The notes beneath the pieces are model-generated. The model was not told the origin of the DNA and searched no databases. It saw only the letters and a program-made list of their open reading frames with translations. From Alkalinema sp. FACHB-956 (GTDB lineage Bacteria; Cyanobacteriota; Cyanobacteriia; Leptolyngbyales; Leptolyngbyaceae), in the NCBI RefSeq assembly GCF_014697025.1, contig NZ_JACJRC010000015.1, forward strand, positions 1 to 64,000: a DNA stretch of 64,000 nt, given 5' to 3'. The translations under genes and the position numbers were made by a program. Of the stretch, positions 52,274 to 59,957 are shown piece by piece; positions within the stretch are counted from its first letter, which is position 1; each line of letters opens with the position of its first letter.

Positions 52274-52711
52274 CTAAAATCCTTCAGGAATGCCGCTAGA
52301 GATTGGCTTACAAGAAGTTAGGGCTTTCAATGAATGATTGACTGCTTGGGTAAATGTTGTACCAGCGGCGATCGCTTCCTCAATTTGCGCTGCCCATTGT
52401 TCTGCATTTCTCCAGTCAATTCCATTCATTAGCTGATGTTGCCGCAGTTGGTAACACATCTGCACGGCTGGATTTACCTCTTCAGGTGCAGCTATTAGAG
52501 ATTCCAAGGGAGAAATACCCTTTCGACCCGGCTTTTTGATAATACGAATGGGTTCTCCTTCTTTGCGTTCAATTTCTGCGTTTGCTAGTTCGGCACAGAG
52601 GGGAGTGAAGGCATCGCGCAGAAGTTGATCGTCAAGGGCGATCGCGTCCGGTAGCCAGTGTTGTTGCCCTTCGTAGATTACAAGTCGTTTGTTAGTTGTG
52701 CTGGTGGTCAT
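52274..52711 (-). CDS. PRTRC ubiquitin-like protein (C-type) with an 80-residue C-terminal extension
   Basis: Residues 1-65 fit the small PRTRC C ubiquitin-like protein: RLVIYEGQQHWLPDAIALDD, a central helix and PIRIIKKPGRKG, with G65 where the family normally ends (in xGTKG or similar). Here the chain continues for 80 residues (ISPLESLIAAPEEVNPAVQ onward), which look helical and contain NAEQWAAQIEEAIAAG. PRTRC C proteins are usually near 65-75 residues, so this one is about double. If G65 is the active end, the tail must be removed first, perhaps by the JAB protein of the same operon. It ends two bases before gene F. Confidence 0.65.
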   Translation of the reverse strand: MTTSTTNKRLVIYEGQQHWLPDAIALDDQLLRDAFTPLCAELANAEIERKEGEPIRIIKKPGRKGISPLESLIAAPEEVNPAVQMCYQLRQHQLMNGIDWRNAEQWAAQIEEAIAAGTTFTQAVNHSLKALTSCKPISSGIPEGF

Positions 52712-52716
52712 GGCGA

Positions 52717-53361
52717 TTAGAACAATGAAATTTGGGTTTGACTATTGCTGCTCGGTTTAGGGGTGGTAGAACTGGCTTTGCTCGTTTGGTTCTGAGGCTG
52801 GATTGTTCGTTGAGGAGGGATTTTGGCAGTTTGAGTCTGAGCGATGTTACGGCGAATTTGGCGGTTGGGAAAATCAGCTTTCAGGTCGTCTAGCAGTTGG
52901 GCGATCGCAGGTGGGAGCGAACCCAGTTCTTCTTGAGTCAGCATTGCCACAATCGGAAAATCACCATGACTGCTGGCAGCTAACAGCACAGGTCTATCTC
53001 CTGGTTGTCCTGTGTTGGGCAACAGAGTAATCACAACCTGAACTTTACACTGCTCGAAAATATAGGGTTCTGATTCTGACTGAGTAGGGGATGTAGAGTT
53101 TGAGGATTCCTCATCGACAGAAGCTGCTTCTAAATCCTCTTCATCAGTTTGTTCTTCTTCGTCAGTTGCCGAATTCAAGAGTTTCAAAAAGTCGGGTTGC
53201 CCTGCTTCGTACCGCTCTCGATCGAACAACAACCCAAGAGCATGAAAGCGTTCTTCAGCCGTCTTTTTGCCATTGGTACTTTTGGCGATCACGTCCAATT
53301 TAGTTGCCGTAGCTGTTAAGTTTGCGGTGGCGATCGCCTCTTCTGGTGTGAGCCATTTCAT
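52717..53361 (-). CDS. PRTRC protein E-like gene, first gene of the PRTRC operon
   Basis: The start is ATG 53361 (MKWLTPEEAIATAN); a longer frame to 53409 has no ribosome site. The 214-residue protein has an N-terminal helical part, an acidic stretch (EEEQTDEEDLEA) and a middle part KVQVVITLLPNTGQPGDRPVLLAASSHGD that resembles PRTRC E (beta strand, 'P' linker, 'L.l.g.p.eL'), followed by LTQEELGSLPPAIAQLLDDL. The C-terminus is Gln/Thr/Ser-rich and ends in SQTQISLF, which resembles the QxSLF-type beta-clamp-binding sequence. That motif is only suggestive. Assignment to PRTRC E is tentative. Confidence 0.5.
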   Translation of the reverse strand: MKWLTPEEAIATANLTATATKLDVIAKSTNGKKTAEERFHALGLLFDRERYEAGQPDFLKLLNSATDEEEQTDEEDLEAASVDEESSNSTSPTQSESEPYIFEQCKVQVVITLLPNTGQPGDRPVLLAASSHGDFPIVAMLTQEELGSLPPAIAQLLDDLKADFPNRQIRRNIAQTQTAKIPPQRTIQPQNQTSKASSTTPKPSSNSQTQISLF

Positions 53362-53412
53362 AACAGATCCAAGTTTATGGTCTAGCTGAAATGGCGGTAG
53401 CCAGGGCAAGCT

Positions 53413-53454
53413 AAAAATTAGCCAGTAGCAAAACCGTATCCTTGCTACTGGCTA
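53413..53454 (-). terminator. Strong rho-independent terminator downstream of the Gp157-like gene
   Basis: A 13-base perfect stem (TAGCCAGTAGCAA with its complement TTGCTACTGGCTA) around a 10-base loop is followed on the minus strand by a T-rich tract (AATTTTTAG). It separates the Gp157-like gene (ending 53465) from the PRTRC operon start at 53361. Confidence 0.75.
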
Positions 53455-53464
53455 GCGATAAAGT

Positions 53465-54049
53465 TTACTGCTCTGCCAACAGTGAGTTTTTGAAATCTTG
53501 AATCGCAGTGGCGGTCAGTGAGTAAATGACGCGCCGTCTGCGTTCAATGTGAGTGCCATCAACCGGAATTCCTTTCTTCCAGGCAGCGATGATCGCTTTC
53601 TTGTCTGCCGAGTAAGTGGTTTTCTTTTTGCGAAACTCATCCGGTAATTCCTCGGCATCCACTAGCAGCTCGCAACTGGGAGGGTTTTCACGAATCGTAA
53701 TTCGGAGTGAATGACCGACAACTTCATCGGGTAGCCCTCCCGCTACGTTTTGCTCCAGAATGCTCTGATCGAGAGCCTGTCGCCATCGTTCCAAGCGATC
53801 GAGTGCCTCTTGATGCACTGCTTTCAGGTGTTCCAACCGCTGTTTGATCCCTGCAATCTCGGCATCAAGTTGAAATGCGAGTTCAGCGTGAAGATCGATC
53901 GCATCTTCTTGAGCTTCCTGGGTTTCCCAAATTGCAGCAAGAAGTTCGGCTTCTTCCTCGGCTGTTTGAGAGTGAGTCAGCAGATCCCAGAGTTCCGCTG
54001 CTGCTTGAGAGAGTCCCGTCAAGGATTGTTGAGCGAGAGGGAAGGACAT
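53465..54049 (-). CDS. Siphovirus Gp157-like protein
   Basis: ATG 54049 (MSFPLAQQSLTGLSQ) follows GGGAGGTGG. The 194-residue protein has a helical, coiled-coil N-terminal two thirds (EEEAELLAAIWETQE, LEHLKAVHQEALDRLERW) and a C-terminal part with LRITIRENPPSCELLVDAEELPDEF and TYSADKKAIIAAWKKGIPVDG (quoted in parts), the features of the Gp157 family. These proteins are found in phages and plasmids and have been linked in Streptococcus to phage resistance, without a known mechanism. It follows the small gene at 54228 by two bases. Confidence 0.75.
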   Translation of the reverse strand: MSFPLAQQSLTGLSQAAAELWDLLTHSQTAEEEAELLAAIWETQEAQEDAIDLHAELAFQLDAEIAGIKQRLEHLKAVHQEALDRLERWRQALDQSILEQNVAGGLPDEVVGHSLRITIRENPPSCELLVDAEELPDEFRKKKTTYSADKKAIIAAWKKGIPVDGTHIERRRRVIYSLTATAIQDFKNSLLAEQ

Positions 54050-54051
54050 GA

Positions 54052-54228
54052 TTACCACCTCCCGCAAGCTTCGTAATAGTCTCGTTCTGCTTCGATGTCT
54101 GCCAAAATCATCAGAGTGCCTGGATTAATGTCTTCTTCTGAGGATTGATCGGATTCAAGAGATCGATCAGGATGGGTGATTGCCAGTGTCGTTGAGTAGT
54201 TAGTAGAACTGGTTATTAGAGTTTGCAT
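54052..54228 (-). CDS. Small 58-residue protein just upstream of the Gp157-like gene
   Basis: This short frame starts at ATG 54228 (MQTLITSSTNYSTTLAITHP) and ends TAA two bases before the Gp157-like ATG. Its last codons contain the GGGAGGTGG ribosome site of that gene. The sequence is acidic in its second half (SDQSSEEDINPGTLMILADIEAERDYYEACGRW, in parts). It has no clear ribosome site of its own. The tight coupling supports a real gene; the family is unknown. Confidence 0.45.
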   Translation of the reverse strand: MQTLITSSTNYSTTLAITHPDRSLESDQSSEEDINPGTLMILADIEAERDYYEACGRW

Positions 54229-54273
54229 AGAGGGTAGCCTTGATCACACTGCATGAACCAGCGCGATAGCGCC

Positions 54274-55017
54274 CTACCTCTCTGCCATAAACCGTCGAAT
54301 GTTTCTAGCACATGCAATGCACCGAGCTTCCCGGTTTCCCTCAAACTCTAATTCCCAAGCAGGTGTGCGAATTAGTTTACCGTTACGGATATGAATAATC
54401 AATCCATAGCGGGCACCATCCCAGGCAAGGCTACTGTCTGTACTGTAAGCCAAGCTCCGAAGATGATTGAGGGCGACCGTCCAATTGCACCCATAGATGT
54501 GAAACCGTTGAGGATATTGCTGACAAAGGGTTTTCAATTGACGCAGCATTTTGTAGGCGATCGCCCGCTCCTCTGGGTTTTTGGATTTGCCCTGACGCAT
54601 GAGCATTACCAATCCACCAATGCCCACAATCCGGCTCTGTTGCAGGTAGTGATTCAGAAATTTCTTGGGTGTGTCCCATCCCCATACCGGAATCATTCTC
54701 ACCGGAGAAGACTCAAAGTTTTGCTTAAGCCATCGACGAGCCACCAGCCAATTCTGATACGTCGTCTCCGGATCGCCAATCACATCTGGAGCACTGATCC
54801 AGGCATAGTTTCCTGACACTGCAATTTCCATGTATCGAATTACGTCAAGCGTACCGCCGTACCTAAAGTGATAGTAAGCATTAGAATCTAAAGCTACCTT
54901 TAGAAAACCCTGACTCAGATGAATTTTTGTTGGATTTACTAAAACTTGATTCACGCCAGCCCGTTTCAACATGAGGGCATCATTAATCTCAGAAAGTCCA
55001 CTGAAGTAAAAAAACAT
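54274..55017 (-). CDS. DpdA-like tRNA-guanine-transglycosylase relative
   Basis: The 247-residue protein is a TGT-fold TIM barrel of the DNA-modification type: the catalytic Asp region is VALDSNAYYHFRYGG (D44), followed by ISAPDVIGDPETTYQNWLVA, MIPVWGW, VGIGGLV and RFHIYGCNWT with STDSSLAWDGARYG, the 'DSSS..AA.YG' element of DpdA proteins. A CxxC (CIACARN) near the end may bind zinc. DpdA enzymes swap guanine for a 7-deazaguanine base in DNA. Two genes upstream lies a PP-loop ATPase. No QueC/FolE/QueD-type synthesis gene is in the window, so the base would have to come from elsewhere. Confidence 0.65.
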   Translation of the reverse strand: MFFYFSGLSEINDALMLKRAGVNQVLVNPTKIHLSQGFLKVALDSNAYYHFRYGGTLDVIRYMEIAVSGNYAWISAPDVIGDPETTYQNWLVARRWLKQNFESSPVRMIPVWGWDTPKKFLNHYLQQSRIVGIGGLVMLMRQGKSKNPEERAIAYKMLRQLKTLCQQYPQRFHIYGCNWTVALNHLRSLAYSTDSSLAWDGARYGLIIHIRNGKLIRTPAWELEFEGNREARCIACARNIRRFMAER

Positions 55018-55020
55018 GAG

Positions 55021-55305
55021 CTACTCACTGTCTTGTTGTAGAGTCGTCAGAGCGCTTTGAATGAGTGGCAACGTGTCTTCATCAGCAACAGGCACGAGTC
55101 GATAAATCCGAGTATTTTGGGTGGTGTACCCAAAGTCCTCAATCAACGAGGCAACTAGCTCCACTGCACACTGAAGCGTACCGTAGGTGTGGGGTTCTTC
55201 TGTTGGCAAAATGGGATAGAAGGTCTCCTGCTCTGACCACGGTAAAGGTGCATCGACCTTAACCACTACGAAAGTTGGAGAATTTGAGTTTAGGGATTCA
55301 GACAT
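55021..55305 (-). CDS. Uncharacterised 94-residue protein
   Basis: ATG 55305 (MSESLNSNSPTFVVVK) is preceded by GGAG. The stop lies three bases before the start of the DpdA-like gene, so the two are likely co-transcribed. The sequence (FVVVKVDAPLPWSEQETFY, then TYGTLQCAVELVASLIEDFGYTTQNTRIY in parts, then RLVPVADEDTLPLI) suggests a small alpha/beta protein. No family is recognised. Confidence 0.55.
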   Translation of the reverse strand: MSESLNSNSPTFVVVKVDAPLPWSEQETFYPILPTEEPHTYGTLQCAVELVASLIEDFGYTTQNTRIYRLVPVADEDTLPLIQSALTTLQQDSE

Positions 55306-55424
55306 AGACCACTCCATGTTGATGAACAGGCGAGGGCATGTAAACCTGCTTAAGGCTGTCAGCCCACCTAGATGTCTGGAGCGGAAGCTCTACCGCGATC
55401 GCAACTATCTTGTCTATGCTTGGG

Positions 55425-56600
55425 TTAGAGAACAAAGAGAGTCAATTGAACAGGTTTAGCGGGTCCTGTCAGTTCTCTCCAATTCTGATCAAAGGCTTTC
55501 AGGTTACGGCATTTATTTTTTGCCAGCTTGGGAGCAACGACATAAAACTCCTCGAAAGCTGGATAAATGCCTTCTTGTCGCCGATGGAGATAGCACCGTT
55601 TGCCGTGCAGGTCTTCTGTTGAGGCATGATGACGTTGGCAAATCACTTCTAACTTAGATTCCATCTGAGCTTTCTTGCCTTCATCAACGAGAACCACGTT
55701 GCGATCGGAATTGACGTAGGGCTTGCCATTCTTCCCAATCAATTGTTTGTAAGTGCGTTGCACGTGATAGATTGCCCACTGCAATTGCTGTAATAGCTGC
55801 TCTAATTCATCAAAGGCAGCCTGATTACCTCTTTTCACCATCAGATCGTAAGCAGTGCCTGATGAGAATAAGTGCATTCGAGGATTAAATGCCAGGGCAT
55901 TCATCTCCATCAGCAGCGTGAATCCTGCGGCTTTGGGATCACGATCGTAGCGGGCGATCGCTGCCTGCTTTTGTTGAAACGGGCAATAGCTACAAGCCGA
56001 TTTTCTCCAAAGAACTCCCAGGGTGCGATAGAGATATTCAATGCAGTCGTCTCTTGTCCATCCCCATTCGATAAGCGGATAGAGAAACTGGTGTCCCTGG
56101 CAGGTATAGCCGTCAGCTTTACCTGCTCGTTTGGTCTCATCAGCGTTGTAACCCAAATATGGACCAAAGGCTTCTGTGATGTGGTCTGAGATCCAGGCAT
56201 CAAGCACCTCTCCCTTCCAGCGTTGCGCGCAAATATGAGGTCGCCCCAAGCGAGGTACAGTTCCAGACTGGAGTAAATCACGGCTGAGGGGAAAGTATCC
56301 TTCGATATGCAGTTCGTAGGGTTGGTGAGTATCACTGAGAATGATATAGCCATCTAGCTTGCTGGTAGAGGCTTTGGCAACCTGCACCAATCGAACCTGG
56401 TGTTCCCGCATTACCGGAAAGAGATGAGTTTCACAAAGGTATTTGGTTTCACCCATTTCATCGCCAGTTTGCGCGGCTAGCACAATCAGATTGTGGAAGT
56501 CATTGAAGGGACGAGACTGAGGCTCCAGCAGCCAACGCACGAGGATTGCTGTGCTCTCGACTCCCATGCCCCAATTGAGGAGATGTAGCTGAGGAATCAT
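55425..56600 (-). CDS. PP-loop (PAPS reductase-like) ATPase family protein
   Basis: The start is ATG 56600 (MIPQLHLLNWGMGVES). The PP-loop reads NWGMGVESTAIL in place of the SGGxxS-type loop. LIVLAAQTGDEMGETKYLCET follows, as in PAPS reductase-like proteins of phages and plasmids, and a cysteine-rich region (SACSYCPFQQKQ) may bind a metal. The C-terminal third has DRNVVLVDEGKKAQMESKL and ends in LTLFVL. Such proteins activate a substrate with ATP in sulfur or nitrogen chemistry, including nucleic-acid modification. The neighbourhood of a DpdA-like gene makes that role possible here. Substrate and partner cannot be told. Confidence 0.7.
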   Translation of the reverse strand: MIPQLHLLNWGMGVESTAILVRWLLEPQSRPFNDFHNLIVLAAQTGDEMGETKYLCETHLFPVMREHQVRLVQVAKASTSKLDGYIILSDTHQPYELHIEGYFPLSRDLLQSGTVPRLGRPHICAQRWKGEVLDAWISDHITEAFGPYLGYNADETKRAGKADGYTCQGHQFLYPLIEWGWTRDDCIEYLYRTLGVLWRKSACSYCPFQQKQAAIARYDRDPKAAGFTLLMEMNALAFNPRMHLFSSGTAYDLMVKRGNQAAFDELEQLLQQLQWAIYHVQRTYKQLIGKNGKPYVNSDRNVVLVDEGKKAQMESKLEVICQRHHASTEDLHGKRCYLHRRQEGIYPAFEEFYVVAPKLAKNKCRNLKAFDQNWRELTGPAKPVQLTLFVL

Positions 56601-56611
56601 GGCATAGAGAT

Positions 56612-56642
56612 AAAAAAATCCTTCAGACAAGTGCCTGAAGGA
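56612..56642 (-). terminator. Rho-independent terminator or attenuator ahead of the PP-loop gene
   Basis: On the minus strand TCCTTCAG, an eight-base loop and CTGAAGGA are followed by seven T. The T run ends 11 bases before the PP-loop start, and the stem holds the AAGGA that would serve as its ribosome site, so the element may end the upstream gene's transcript or attenuate the downstream one. Confidence 0.7.
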
Positions 56643-56667
56643 GCCAGCAGAAGGGAGCTAGAAGTTC

Positions 56668-57108
56668 TTAAAGGGTGGTTCCTGTTCGCTCAGTGATATG
56701 CAGGAACCCGACATTCGTGCCTTCTGGGTTTGCTTGAGCGATGACATAAAAGAAAGCTTCTGCATCTGGTTGTTTAACGATCAGGTAAGGGTAGCCGTCT
56801 TGAGTTAAGCCCGCCTGGTGGATCTGACCACCGATCAACTTAGCGAGTTGTTGTTGATAGGGATTCATAGCAATGTCCTGATTAGTCTGCCCTTGCCGGA
56901 GCCAATTATGAAAGTCGATACTTTCAGGTTCTGGTGCGCGATTGCTGGGTTTAAGCTTGCGAGTGCGATCGTATATTGCTTCTGGCACCACACTCTTCAG
57001 CTGCGCGTCAACAGCATTGAAGTTTACGGTGTGGAGGTTGCTCCAGGGAAGACTCACATGAAAGCGGTGGGGTTCGCCGACCAGGTTGAAGTTGAGGTAG
57101 TACTCCAT
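56668..57108 (-). CDS. Uncharacterised 146-residue protein
   Basis: The frame starts ATG 57108 (MEYYLNFNLVGEPHRFHVSLPWSNL) and ends 25 bases before the terminator at 56612-56642. The second half (NPYQQQLAKLIGGQIHQAGLTQDGYPYLIVK, quoted in part) looks like a compact alpha/beta domain with FFYVIAQANPEGTNVGFLHI. No family is recognised. It is transcribed on its own or with the primase gene upstream. Confidence 0.55.
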   Translation of the reverse strand: MEYYLNFNLVGEPHRFHVSLPWSNLHTVNFNAVDAQLKSVVPEAIYDRTRKLKPSNRAPEPESIDFHNWLRQGQTNQDIAMNPYQQQLAKLIGGQIHQAGLTQDGYPYLIVKQPDAEAFFYVIAQANPEGTNVGFLHITERTGTTL

Positions 57109-57160
57109 ATTGACCAGAGATTAAACGTCTGAAAGTGTTGGAGCGGTAGCTCTGAAGTCA

Positions 57161-57208
57161 ACTTAGGGAATAAAAAACTAAAGTTTTAGCAAGATCTATT
57201 CCCTAAGT
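57161..57208. repeat. 12-bp inverted repeat between the primase and 146-residue genes
   Basis: ACTTAGGGAATA at 57161-57172 and its exact complement TATTCCCTAAGT at 57197-57208 flank a 24-base AT-rich loop, which itself holds a smaller AAAACT/AGTTTT stem. It lies between two genes on the minus strand. There is no T run behind it, so it is a candidate operator or RNA structure rather than a plain terminator. Confidence 0.5.
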
Positions 57209-57227
57209 CAGTCACAGGGCTGTTTAA

Positions 57228-58571
57228 TCAGCAGGATAGATGGGTCAGGGGTTGAACCGTTGGTTTACCATGTCTTTTATTATGTTTCCGCGATCGCCAT
57301 TGACTTACACTTACGAGAATTGAGTCAAGGCTGCGACTAGCAAAAGCAGGAGTTTTGCTGGCACTCTGCCAGATGGCATTAGCTTCGGGCTTATTTAAAG
57401 GAGGTGTGCAGCGATCGCAGTATTGCTCAAAGAGTTGATGGGGAGCAGGATGGTAAACGATCTGGTGTTGGGTTAATAGATCAGCGGTTCCCAACAGGTT
57501 CCGAGCCAGCTTGTAACCTGCGTTGTTACGGTTGCCTTCTAGCTCACCGTATTTTAAGAGGGCGCGATCGCTTTTTGTCAGGCAGATGGTTAGCGGAATT
57601 GAGATCCCGCTAGCGCGGTGATGTTTGAGAGATAAGTGATTATTTCTTGTTGCAAGGCTTGTTCCAAGTCTCCCATGCTTCAGCACAGTTGAGCGGGATC
57701 TTAGAGCAGGCGGTTGAGTCAGTGCGGAGTGTGGGTCAACAGAATCATTCATTTTCGCCAGATGAACCAGTTGTACCCACTTCCGCCATTGCTGATCCGA
57801 TAGTCCATAAGGAAACAGTCCAGTGGCATCCAAAGCAGTATTCAGCTTCCTGAAACTGTATTGGGACGTGGAATAATCCTCCAAGGTGATTGCTCTAGCA
57901 CTGCTCAACTCTCCATTTTTTACTTCCCTGCGAATCATACCTGGAAGCCGCATAGAACGCGCTAAATTGCAGATTGCTGGGTCAGCATTTTGAGCGATCG
58001 CAAGTTTTCGATTCAGGCAAATCCAGCTTTCTGGAGATAGCCCGATGGTGCATCTGAAATAGACATGAAGAGATTTTCCCCCGGTATACACAACTGCTGC
58101 CGGTTCCAACCCAGTTGTATGCTTAAATCGTTCCAGTACATCGTGTTGACCAGGCAGAGGCAAATCATCAATTTCATAGAAAAGGCACTGACATTGTTTG
58201 ACGTGGTTATTGCTAATGCCTTTATCAGGTTGGTTGGGGTAGAAACTGACGGTTGCACCCAAATAGGAAAACTTGAATGCAAGTGCCCACCCATCTGTAT
58301 AGCGTTTGGGAGTGAGTTGCCAGCAGGTATTACCCAGGCGGTCTCGCCCACCCTGAGTGCAGCAGTAGAGGGAAAAGCCCTGAGGAGTGATGCTGCCACA
58401 AAAAATGTAATGACCGTAGATCAGTTGATTGTTCTTCCAATAGCAGTTCCAGTTGTCAGGAATGACTTCTACAGGCAAATCCCAGGAAATTCGTAACCAG
58501 ATTTTAGCACCTGACACAAAGCCAATGTGCCTGAGAAATTGAATCGTCATTTGTCGCAGATTGACATTCAT
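57228..58571 (-). CDS. Archaeo-eukaryotic-type primase (PrimPol)-like protein
   Basis: The 447-residue protein has the three elements of the AEP catalytic core in order: an acidic motif in LFYEIDDLPL (E133, D135, D136), the S-x-H element in GGKSLHVYF (S167, H169), and a following Asp-containing ADPAICNLARSMRLPG (D197, ending RLPG). The C-terminal part has a helical region with LLGTADLLTQHQIVYHPAP and a basic tail. The N-terminal 100 residues (LRISWDLPVEVIPDNW) are of unknown fold. AEP primases act in plasmid replication and some defence systems. With no other replication protein recognised in the window, this is a candidate for the plasmid primase. Confidence 0.65.
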   Translation of the reverse strand: MNVNLRQMTIQFLRHIGFVSGAKIWLRISWDLPVEVIPDNWNCYWKNNQLIYGHYIFCGSITPQGFSLYCCTQGGRDRLGNTCWQLTPKRYTDGWALAFKFSYLGATVSFYPNQPDKGISNNHVKQCQCLFYEIDDLPLPGQHDVLERFKHTTGLEPAAVVYTGGKSLHVYFRCTIGLSPESWICLNRKLAIAQNADPAICNLARSMRLPGMIRREVKNGELSSARAITLEDYSTSQYSFRKLNTALDATGLFPYGLSDQQWRKWVQLVHLAKMNDSVDPHSALTQPPALRSRSTVLKHGRLGTSLATRNNHLSLKHHRASGISIPLTICLTKSDRALLKYGELEGNRNNAGYKLARNLLGTADLLTQHQIVYHPAPHQLFEQYCDRCTPPLNKPEANAIWQSASKTPAFASRSLDSILVSVSQWRSRKHNKRHGKPTVQPLTHLSC

Positions 58572-58626
58572 CGCAGTTAAGCCAAGAGCGTTGTTACTCT
58601 CTGAGTGGCGTTAGCTGCCCTGACTA

Positions 58627-59565
58627 TCAAAGTTCTAACTCTCGTTGTCGGTATTTTGATAATTTGGATTTTTTGCGATGTTTCGCTGCATTATCGTCTC
58701 GTTGGATCTCTTCTATATTCGATACCTGCACTAGCGAGTCTGCATCGATTCCACTGGCAGTTGATGAATTAACGGGCTGTTCTACCAGTTTTTTAATTAA
58801 TTCCGCATCTCGATGTGAGTCATAGTTTACTCCCCTGTACCTCTGCAAGCCTTGGAAGGTGTAGGCTTTGCCCAGATGAGTTCCGCTAAAGGCAATACCA
58901 TTTAATTCGTAGCTGATGCCTGTTATCTCACCAGGCTGGCGATCGCGAATCCGAACACTGATGCCGTTTTGCTGGAGCTGCCCAATTAGCTGAGGCATAG
59001 TGACAGGAGATTGAGTGGCTTGATCAAGCGATCGCTGAAGCTGCACTCGAATACTTGCCTCACCAGTCCGAGCCAGTAATCGCTGTTCTCCAGTAGTGGG
59101 GCTACGGCTGTCTTGTTCCTGGCTGGAGTAGAGCGATCGCAACCCATAGTCCTGTTCCAACTGGCGAATAGCGGTTTCACTCCGGCGATAATCCCAGCTA
59201 TCGGAAACGGTTGTTCCGTTCAACCGAACCCGACTGGCGACAATATGGGCATGATCATGGTCGCGATCGCTATGGCGCACAACTACATACTGATTCATGT
59301 CAAAGCCCATTGCCTGGAGATATTTCTGGGCAATCTCGTGCCAGGTGTCATCCTCCAAATGCTCGGTACAGGGCAAACTCAGAGAGGCATGGTAGACCGA
59401 TCGACTTACCCTGGGGTTTAACCGTCGGCAAAACCGGAACTCCGCTGCCAATCCACGCGGGGTGGTTTCCTCCATATTGCTGCCAATTAGGCTGGCTCCA
59501 TCTTTGCCAAACAGATAATTGAGCAATTTACTAAAGCTCCGACCTTTGATTTGTTTGCCGATCAC
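58627..59565 (-). CDS. Relaxase / mobilization nuclease (MOBP-like)
   Basis: The start is GTG 59565, in a four-base overlap with the end of mobC. The 312-residue protein has the tyrosine region KLLNYLFGKDGASLIGSN near the N-terminus and the metal-binding triad motif VVRHSDRDHDHAHIVASRV (H98, H103, H105, H107; H-x-D-x-x-H-x-H-x-H). The C-terminal 150 residues are unstructured and basic (SKLSKYRQRELEL). Relaxases nick one strand at oriT and carry it into the recipient. MobC lies directly upstream and a candidate oriT beyond it. The type of relaxase is inferred from the motif. Confidence 0.85.
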   Translation of the reverse strand: MIGKQIKGRSFSKLLNYLFGKDGASLIGSNMEETTPRGLAAEFRFCRRLNPRVSRSVYHASLSLPCTEHLEDDTWHEIAQKYLQAMGFDMNQYVVVRHSDRDHDHAHIVASRVRLNGTTVSDSWDYRRSETAIRQLEQDYGLRSLYSSQEQDSRSPTTGEQRLLARTGEASIRVQLQRSLDQATQSPVTMPQLIGQLQQNGISVRIRDRQPGEITGISYELNGIAFSGTHLGKAYTFQGLQRYRGVNYDSHRDAELIKKLVEQPVNSSTASGIDADSLVQVSNIEEIQRDDNAAKHRKKSKLSKYRQRELEL

Positions 59566-59957
59566 GATTCCTCTTCAATCTCTGTTATGAATTCCAGGTC
59601 AGTAAGTTCTCGCCGTATTTGGCTCAAGAGGCTTCTGGTTTGATTCAACAACTCCTGATCGACCACGATCGGAGTTGCTTGAAGTGGAGCAGTGGTGTGG
59701 GCGCTAGCCTTTGCATTAGCAAGTATTGCATTAGCAATTTGGTTCAGGCTGTCACTGATTTTGGTGAGTTCCCAGTAGGTCAGACCTGCGATTCGGGTTA
59801 CGCGCCGGGGAAGCTGATTTTTCAACGTTTTGGCACGAAACAATTCTGCCATCGTCAGGTTGTTCTCTGCCGCCATACAGCGCACTTGCTCTTTCTCCTC
59901 AGCGTTGAGGGAGATATGGAACTTGATGGGACGTTTATGCGAGGACATTCCAGCCAA
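59562..59957 (-). CDS. mobC: MobC-like relaxosome accessory protein
   Basis: The 131-residue protein starts with MAGMSSHKRPIKFHISLNAEEKEQVRCMAAENNLTMAELFR (given in parts), a ribbon-helix-helix-type N-terminus, then LTYWELTKISDSLNQIANAILAN, the helical 'L..i..nLNQIA..' element of MobC proteins. It ends in an acidic tail, DLEFITEIEEES. MobC proteins bind oriT DNA and help the relaxase. It is the first gene of the operon reading away from the candidate oriT. Confidence 0.8.
   Translation of the reverse strand: MAGMSSHKRPIKFHISLNAEEKEQVRCMAAENNLTMAELFRAKTLKNQLPRRVTRIAGLTYWELTKISDSLNQIANAILANAKASAHTTAPLQATPIVVDQELLNQTRSLLSQIRRELTDLEFITEIEEES

Noticed and set aside
59211..59522. Plus-strand frames opposite the relaxase gene
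   Set aside because: They have no ribosome site, and the minus frame carries the intact relaxase motif.
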